A DNA stretch of 18,622 nt from JBBSDV01 sp038240335 (GTDB lineage Bacteria > Chloroflexota > Dehalococcoidia > DSTF01 > JACRBR01), in NCBI GenBank assembly GCA_038240335.1, contig JBBSDV010000042.1:1-18622 (forward strand), given 5' to 3'. A model generated the notes under the pieces. The model ran no database searches, was not told where the DNA came from, and worked only from the letters and a program-made list of their open reading frames with translations. This document shows positions 14,515 through 18,622 of the stretch, piece by piece. Each line of letters starts with the position of its first letter. The first letter of the stretch is position 1. The translations under genes were made by a program, and so were the position numbers.

Positions 14515-15208
14515 CATCACCGAGCGGCCCGTGAATGAACCCGCAGACTCGTGTTCGCGCCATCGCGGCTACTACCTCATTGCGCATCGCGCCGGCAATA
14601 ATCTGCATCAGATCGACGAGGCCGTCTCCGCCGGGGTCGATGCGATCGAGTGCGACTTCTGGCACGACCACGGCCGGCTGGCGGTGCGCCACGAACGGAA
14701 GCTCCCCGCGCTGCCCGTGCTCTACGACCGCTGGCACCTGCGCTGGTCGTGGGGCGAGTTGAGCCTGCCGCACATGCTCCGCGAGCTCAATTTTCGTGCC
14801 GAACTGTTCCTCGACATCAAGTCATCGACGGCGGAAGCCGCAGCTTCGGTGCTGGCCATCCGCGCCGATCTCGGTTCGATGATGCCACGCACACTCGTGT
14901 CGTCGAAGGAGTGGGCGCTTCTCGATCGCCTTGCCGCCGCGGACACCGACATGCGCATGTTCTACTCCGTCGTCCGCGCCGGCACGGTCGTGCCCCTGCT
15001 CCGTCGCGCCGAGCGAACGCCGATCCCGGCAGGGACATCGATTCGCCACACGCTGCTCTCGGAGCCGCTCGTCAAGCAACTGCATGACGCCGGCATCGAG
15101 GTGTATGCGTGGACCGTGAACACCAAGCGGCGCGCCGACGAACTCCGTTCATGGGGCGTCGACGGCATTATCTCCGACGATTATTCGGAGTTATCGGCCG
15201 GAGGCTAG
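14504..15208 (+). CDS. glycerophosphodiester phosphodiesterase
   Basis: This cytoplasmic enzyme of 234 residues would split glycerophosphodiesters from lipid turnover into glycerol-3-phosphate and an alcohol. GDPD-domain landmarks are LIAHRAGNN (25-33, with His28, Arg29), DAIECDFW (metal ligands Glu49 and Asp51), VRHER (His63), LFLDIKS (Asp104, Lys106), and the C-terminal VYAWTVN and GVDGIISDDY. No signal peptide is seen. The GTG at 14504 overlaps the end of yjbQ by 11 nt; an in-frame GTG at 14531 is an equally reasonable start, and neither has a strong ribosome site. A weak GGAGGC-TAGAG-GCTTCC hairpin overlaps the stop codon (15200-15216). Confidence 0.88.
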   Translation: MPRSITERPVNEPADSCSRHRGYYLIAHRAGNNLHQIDEAVSAGVDAIECDFWHDHGRLAVRHERKLPALPVLYDRWHLRWSWGELSLPHMLRELNFRAELFLDIKSSTAEAAASVLAIRADLGSMMPRTLVSSKEWALLDRLAAADTDMRMFYSVVRAGTVVPLLRRAERTPIPAGTSIRHTLLSEPLVKQLHDAGIEVYAWTVNTKRRADELRSWGVDGIISDDYSELSAGG

Positions 15209-15390
15209 AGGCTTCCAGCACACAACCAAGCGGCGGCATGCCGAAACGCGAGGCTGTTACAGAAGCATAGCAGCGCGCGCAACCGTCGCTAATCGTGCCG
15301 CTCGGCGTATTCCCGAGGCTTGCACTTGAGCGGATCATGGGTGGAAGCACGCGACTCGTAACCAGCTCAGCAACCGGAAGGACACAAAAG

Positions 15391-15678
15391 ATGGCGACGG
15401 AACAGATGCAGCGTCAGATGGATCACAGCATGGATAGCGGTATGGATCAGGCGAAGGGCATGATGGAGCACGTGGAGGGACTGCCGGCCAACGTCTACTT
15501 CGGCGGCGTCATCGGCTCGATCGTCATCTCCGCGTTGCTGATGATGACGGGCCGTAAGAACCTCAGTCTCTTCGTCGGCCTCTGGCCGCCGACGATCCTC
15601 AATCTCGCGCTATTCGCGAAGCAGTTGCGGCCGTCGCGCGAGATGGATTCGATGAAGATGAAGCAGCACGCGATGTAA
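15391..15678 (+). CDS. small Met-rich two-helix membrane protein
   Basis: A 95-residue hypothetical protein. The N-terminal third (1-35) is polar and rich in Met, Gln, Asp and His, probably helical. Two hydrophobic segments follow, NVYFGGVIGSIVISALLMM and LFVGLWPPTILNLALFA, joined by a short TGRKN turn, then a basic, Met-rich tail. Similar short proteins with a TGRKN-type turn between two helices occur in Chloroflexota, function unknown. The ATG at 15391 has a strong GGAAGGA site at 15376-15382; the open frame runs back to 15295 but lacks a ribosome site there. The gene is closed by a strong hairpin at 15699. Confidence 0.75.
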   Translation: MATEQMQRQMDHSMDSGMDQAKGMMEHVEGLPANVYFGGVIGSIVISALLMMTGRKNLSLFVGLWPPTILNLALFAKQLRPSREMDSMKMKQHAM

Positions 15679-15698
15679 TACACGCCGAGTGGTAGCTT

Positions 15699-15726
15699 CG
15701 AAAGCGGCCTTTCACGGCCGCTTTCG
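15699..15726. terminator. strong hairpin, probable intrinsic (bidirectional) terminator
   Basis: CGAAAGCGGCC and GGCCGCTTTCG form a perfect 11-bp stem with a 6-nt loop, 20 bp after the small membrane protein gene. The stem has AAAG on the left and CTTT on the right, as in many bacterial terminators. There is no further T run downstream. Confidence 0.7.
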
Positions 15727-15817
15727 TGCGTCAAGAAGTGGAGAGAAAATCCAGTTGTTGACACGTTATGGCGTGTATCCAGCGCAAAAGGGCCCGTAGA
15801 CTTAGACGAACGTCCTG

Positions 15818-17377
15818 GTGTGGCACCCTCGCCACCACGTGATTGAACGAAACAACCGAATATTGAAGTACCCGATCACCGTCACGGCCGACGGGTACGC
15901 CCTGCGTCGGCCGCGTGCCGCCGCGTTGCTGTCGATCAGCGACGTTTGGCGGTTCGCAGCCCGGCACTGGGGTGTGCTTGCCGCGCTCGCGATCACATTT
16001 GTCGTCCACGCGCCCACGCTTCGATACTACTTCGACGGCGATGACTTCGTCGTTCTCGGCAGCGTAAAATATCTCGGGGCGCGCCAGTACATCGCCGATA
16101 CGATCACGATGCACGACATCGTGCCGAACTGGCGGCCGCTCACGGGCGCTATCTACGCCGCCGAATGGAACCTCTTTGGCCTGAATGCAGCGGCGTGGCG
16201 CGCTGTCAATCTCGGCGTCCACCTGTCGTCTATGGTTGTGCTCTACATGCTCGTTGCGCGCGTGATGAAGCGGCCAGCGATCGGCGCCGTAACGGCGCTG
16301 CTCTTCGGTGTCTCTGGCGCGCACTTCGATACCGTCACCTACATCACGGCGCTGCCGCACCTGCTCGGCACGTTCTTCACGTTGGCTTCGCTGCTCGCAA
16401 TCGTCGCGTACGCGCAGGACGGCGAGCGCGATCCGCGGGCGTTCTGGCTGTCGTTCGCGCTGTTCGCGCTGGCCTTCCTCTCGAACGAAGGTTCGTTCGT
16501 GTACGCGCCGGTGATCGTCCTGGCCTACACGCTGTTCGCGCGACGGTGGCGCGCGGCCCCCGTACGGCTCGTCCTGCACGCGCTGCCGTTCGCGGCGCTC
16601 GCTGTTGGCTGGCTCTCGTTCTATCAGTCGTGCACGTGTGAGCAGCTCAAGTTCGATGGCTACTACTGGGGGCCGCACGTCTTCTCGAACTACGGCGTCT
16701 ACCTCTCGTGGATCGCCTTTCCGACGCACAGCATTCCGCTCGAGCCGGACACCGCCCGCTGGCTGATCGCAGCCGCGGTTCTCGCCGCGGCGGCGTGGGC
16801 CGTCGTGCGCGGTCCAAACATCGCGCGCGTCGCTGTGCTCGGGATGATGCTGGCGTTGCTGCCGTACGCGCCGGTGAAGATCTGGACTGCCTCGCGCTAC
16901 ACGTATACCGCCGTCGCGTTCTTCGCTCCTGTCGCGGCGATCGTCGCCTTCGCGGCGTACGACCGAGTGCGCGCTTCGCACCGGCTGTTGCGAGCGCCGG
17001 CAACAGTGCTGGCACTCGTGTTCGTCGCCGCCGTCGCATCGCTCTATGGCTGGCAGACGTATGCGCAGGATGCGCGATCCGGCCGCAACACCGATCGGTG
17101 GCAACTGCTGGCGCATCAGCTGAAGCAGAACTACGCGAATGTGCCGGCCGGCACGACGATCTACATCGTCGACGGACCGTGGACCAACCCGATGGAGCAG
17201 TACACATGGGTGCCGTCCGTCGCGCGCGCGCTTTACGGCGATGCCGGCGCATTCGACCTGCCCCGCGACAGCTACAAGACGAACCCACCGAGCACCGATC
17301 ACGCGCTCTTCCTCGAATGGACGGCCGACGGCCTGAAGCCGGTGCCCGCGCACGAGGTCATCGCCGGCGGTCGATAG
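15818..17377 (+). CDS. GT-C-like polytopic membrane glycosyltransferase
   Basis: This protein of up to 519 residues has about ten hydrophobic segments, beginning at about residue 51. After the first segment comes YYFDGDDFVVL (Asp73, Asp75, Asp76) in an expected outer loop, then NWRPLTG (104-110) and FGLNAAAWRAVNLGVHL, a pattern seen in lipid-linked-sugar GT-C transferases of the PMT/ArnT kind. The C-terminal part (from about 430) is a soluble domain with TIYIVDGPWTN. It probably transfers a sugar from a polyprenyl carrier outside the membrane; donor and acceptor are unknown. The start is uncertain: GTG at 15818 has no clear ribosome site, and GTG at 15839 or TTG at 15863 are alternatives. A TTGACA hexamer at 15758 has no matching -10. 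Confidence 0.75.
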   Translation: MWHPRHHVIERNNRILKYPITVTADGYALRRPRAAALLSISDVWRFAARHWGVLAALAITFVVHAPTLRYYFDGDDFVVLGSVKYLGARQYIADTITMHDIVPNWRPLTGAIYAAEWNLFGLNAAAWRAVNLGVHLSSMVVLYMLVARVMKRPAIGAVTALLFGVSGAHFDTVTYITALPHLLGTFFTLASLLAIVAYAQDGERDPRAFWLSFALFALAFLSNEGSFVYAPVIVLAYTLFARRWRAAPVRLVLHALPFAALAVGWLSFYQSCTCEQLKFDGYYWGPHVFSNYGVYLSWIAFPTHSIPLEPDTARWLIAAAVLAAAAWAVVRGPNIARVAVLGMMLALLPYAPVKIWTASRYTYTAVAFFAPVAAIVAFAAYDRVRASHRLLRAPATVLALVFVAAVASLYGWQTYAQDARSGRNTDRWQLLAHQLKQNYANVPAGTTIYIVDGPWTNPMEQYTWVPSVARALYGDAGAFDLPRDSYKTNPPSTDHALFLEWTADGLKPVPAHEVIAGGR

Positions 17378-17457
17378 AGGGATGCTCTCCTCAAGATACG
17401 GTGATCCCCGCGGCGCCTTAGCGAGGCGCAGGGCCGAGACTGAGAGCGACAACACAA

Positions 17458-17490
17458 GCGGACGCGAACCTGAGGCGTGTCCGCCCGTTT
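17458..17490 (+). terminator. candidate terminator or attenuator hairpin
   Basis: GCGGACGCG and CGTGTCCGC pair over 9 bp with one G-U, around a 9-nt loop, and are followed by CCGTTTGTTCTCC, a modest T-rich stretch. It lies 80 bp after the membrane protein gene and 240 bp before the next gene, so it may terminate the former. Confidence 0.45.
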
Positions 17491-17628
17491 GTTCTCCTCA
17501 AGCTCGACAGTCGGAATGCCCGCTTCCCGTTTCCGCACCGATTCCGCTTGCGCCACCGCCCTCGCGAGGAATTTGTCGCACGCGCGACCGCGGGCCGTTG
17601 AATCGAGGCGCGAGAGCGGGTGCTCGCC

Positions 17629-17659
17629 TTGCACGCGCGCCAAGATCACGCCATACAAT
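17629..17659 (+). promoter_or_regulatory. possible sigma70 promoter for the ABM/gdhA pair
   Basis: TACAAT at 17654-17659 matches the -10 consensus at five of six positions. TTGCAC at 17629-17634 is a fair -35 box, but the spacer of 19 bp is longer than ideal. Transcription would start near 17666, about 55 nt before the ATG at 17722. Confidence 0.35.
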
Positions 17660-17721
17660 GACGGAGCTTCCTGCCGCGCATCAGCGGTTCCGCGCACGCG
17701 TGCCGCTCACGAGGATCCACG

Positions 17722-18036
17722 ATGTTCTTCTCCACCCTCACTCGTCGCACAACCGTCGTCGATATGGCGGAATTCGAGAAGCGACGGGATGCGGTGTCCG
17801 CGCGCCTCGTGCCGTATCTGCAGCGGCAACCAGGCTTCGTGTCGCACGAACTGCGACGGGATGGCGATGCCGGCGAGATGACGGAGATGATCGGCTGGCA
17901 GTCGGAGGCGGACGCTCGCGCGTACCTGCGCGGCGGCCCGGCGGCGATGGCGGCGACATGGCTCGATGGCTACTTGCCGACGGCGCCGTTCCCGAACGGC
18001 AACTGGACGCGCACGCTGCAAGAGCGCGAGGCCTAG
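17722..18036 (+). CDS. ABM-like dimeric alpha/beta-barrel protein
   Basis: This small protein of 104 residues shows the pattern of antibiotic-biosynthesis-monooxygenase-like (ABM) ferredoxin-fold barrels: a long helix (FEKRRDAVSARLVPYLQRQ), PGFVSHELRR as the central strand, EMTEMIGWQSEADARAYL as strand plus helix, and a terminal strand region. Members dimerise and act as small oxygenases, heme-degrading enzymes or ligand-binding proteins; the specific role cannot be told. The ATG at 17722 has GAGGA at 17711-17715. The stop codon is 4 nt before the glutamate dehydrogenase start, so both are probably co-transcribed. Confidence 0.75.
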   Translation: MFFSTLTRRTTVVDMAEFEKRRDAVSARLVPYLQRQPGFVSHELRRDGDAGEMTEMIGWQSEADARAYLRGGPAAMAATWLDGYLPTAPFPNGNWTRTLQEREA

Positions 18037-18040
18037 CGCG

Positions 18041-18622
18041 ATGACGACCGATACGGCGGTCGCGCAGGCACCGGCGACGAACCCCTTCCACGATGCGATC
18101 GAGCAGTTCAACGCCGTCGCCGACCGTCTCGGTCTCGACGAAGGGATGCGCGAGGTGCTGCGGCACTGCAAGCGCGAGTTCACCGTCAACTTCCCGGTGC
18201 AGATGGACGACGGCTCCGTCCGCGTCTTTACCGGCTTCCGCGTCCACCACAACGAGGCGCGCGGGCCGGTCAAGGGCGGGCTGCGCTACAGCCTCAACGT
18301 CTCGATCGACGAGGTGCGCGCGCTGTCGATGTGGATGACGTGGAAGTGCGCCGTCACGAACCTGCCCTACGGCGGTGCGAAGGGCGGCGTCATCGTCGAC
18401 CCCCGCGCGCTCAGCAAGCGCGAGCTCGAACGCCTGACGCGGCGCTTCGCTGCCGAGATCGGCATCCTCATCGGCCCCGACGAAGATGTGCCCGCACCGG
18501 ACATGGGCACCGACGGCCAGATCATGGCATGGATCATGGACACCTACAGCATGATGAAAGGCCACTCGGTGCCGGCGGTCGTGACGGGCAAGCCGGTCAC
18601 GATCGGCGGCAGCAGCGGCCGC
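18041..18622 (+). CDS. gdhA: glutamate dehydrogenase (Glu/Leu/Phe/Val family), 5' part
   Basis: The first 194 codons are present and the frame is open at the window edge. The enzyme interconverts glutamate and 2-oxoglutarate plus ammonia with NAD(P). Visible family residues: FRVHHNEARGPVKGGLRY with Lys78, MTWKCAVTNLPYGGAKGGV with Lys102 and catalytic Lys114, DVPAPDMGTDGQIMAW with Asp154, and the start of the nucleotide-binding domain at VTGKPVTIGGSSGR. Full-length members have about 415-430 residues, so somewhat more than half is missing here. The ATG at 18041 has GAGG at 18028-18031. A related leucine or phenylalanine dehydrogenase is less likely because of the complete GPVKGGLRY and NLPYGGAKGG motifs. 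Confidence 0.93.
   Translation, partial: MTTDTAVAQAPATNPFHDAIEQFNAVADRLGLDEGMREVLRHCKREFTVNFPVQMDDGSVRVFTGFRVHHNEARGPVKGGLRYSLNVSIDEVRALSMWMTWKCAVTNLPYGGAKGGVIVDPRALSKRELERLTRRFAAEIGILIGPDEDVPAPDMGTDGQIMAWIMDTYSMMKGHSVPAVVTGKPVTIGGSSGR

Larger units (their letters stand above)
17378..17721. other. 344-bp non-coding region with two hairpins before the ABM/gdhA pair
   Basis: No gene was seen. GCGCCT-TAGCG-AGGCGC (17413-17429) is a perfect 6-bp stem; a second, larger hairpin is at 17458-17484. The direct repeat TCTCCTCAAG occurs at 17386-17395 and 17493-17502 and brackets both hairpins. A possible promoter is at 17629-17659. The stretch could be a 3' end plus terminator of the membrane protein gene, or a structured leader for the downstream genes. 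Confidence 0.5.

Noticed and set aside
15758..15786. Perfect TTGACA -35 box upstream of the GT-C-like gene
   Set aside because: At 16-18 bp downstream only AGCGCA-like sequence is found, with no usable -10 box.
15731..17455. 574-codon open frame antisense to the GT-C-like gene
   Set aside because: Charged, low-complexity translation without family features; the sense strand shows membrane helices and motifs.
17430..17485. TPP riboswitch-like words CTGAGAG and GAACCTGA in the usual order
   Set aside because: The rest of the conserved TPP core (GGGGTGCC-type 5' part and the TAATNCCNGCG 3' part) is absent, and downstream genes are not thiamine-related.
17410..17500. T-box leader
   Set aside because: The near-invariant AGGGTGGNACCGCG antiterminator sequence is not found.

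Overview
The window comes from a GC-rich bacterium with dense, mostly short-spaced genes. No rRNA, tRNA, CRISPR array, insertion sequence or phage gene was seen. Gene content suggests Chloroflexota, perhaps a Dehalococcoidia-like soil or subsurface lineage: a split biotin-dependent acyl-CoA carboxylase, a 2-hydroxyacyl-CoA-lyase-type ThDP enzyme, a family III CoA transferase, an actinobacterial/chloroflexal Vms1-like release factor and a small two-helix membrane protein. This placement is an inference from memory of protein families, not a measured phylogeny.

Layout. 78-3846 (+) is an acyl-CoA metabolism block: biotin carboxylase, an overlapping biotin carrier protein, then a ThDP lyase that matches 2-hydroxyacyl-CoA lyase better than oxalyl-CoA decarboxylase. 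3908-4387 (-) is RNase HI. 4388-4927 is an unusually long non-coding stretch before a cold-shock protein (4928-5143, +). 5336-6598 (-) is an MFS exporter with a plausible promoter. 6891-7385 (-) and 7506-8231 (+) are a divergent pair: a thioredoxin-fold protein without a CXXC motif, and a GGQ-bearing Vms1-like release factor. 8249-8496 is an island of short tandem repeats of different periods that runs into the start of a GH13 alpha-glucosidase (8461-10098, +). 10173-10597 holds a zinc-ribbon protein with an apparent frameshift. 10649-13611 (-) carries a possible three-gene operon: flippase-like membrane protein, a hypothetical protein with faint PD-(D/E)XK/Uma2-like features, and a family III CoA transferase. 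14008-15208 (+) is a YjbQ/UPF0047 enzyme overlapping a glycerophosphodiester phosphodiesterase. 15391-15678 (+) is a small Met-rich membrane protein ending at a strong hairpin. 15818-17377 (+) is a GT-C-like polytopic membrane protein. 17378-17721 is non-coding with two hairpins and a possible promoter, leading into a tight pair: an ABM-like small protein and glutamate dehydrogenase, cut by the window end.

The carboxylase genes and the lyase could act together on acyl-CoAs: the lyase would release formyl-CoA and an aldehyde, and the CoA transferase 6.8 kb away could in principle recycle CoA from formyl-CoA. That link is speculative because the genes are not co-transcribed. The most notable items are the bacterial HACL-like enzyme, the Vms1-like release factor with its CXXC-less thioredoxin-fold neighbour, the repeat island that has entered a gene's 5' end, the frameshifted zinc-ribbon gene, and the CoA transferase that seems to lack the usual catalytic aspartate.
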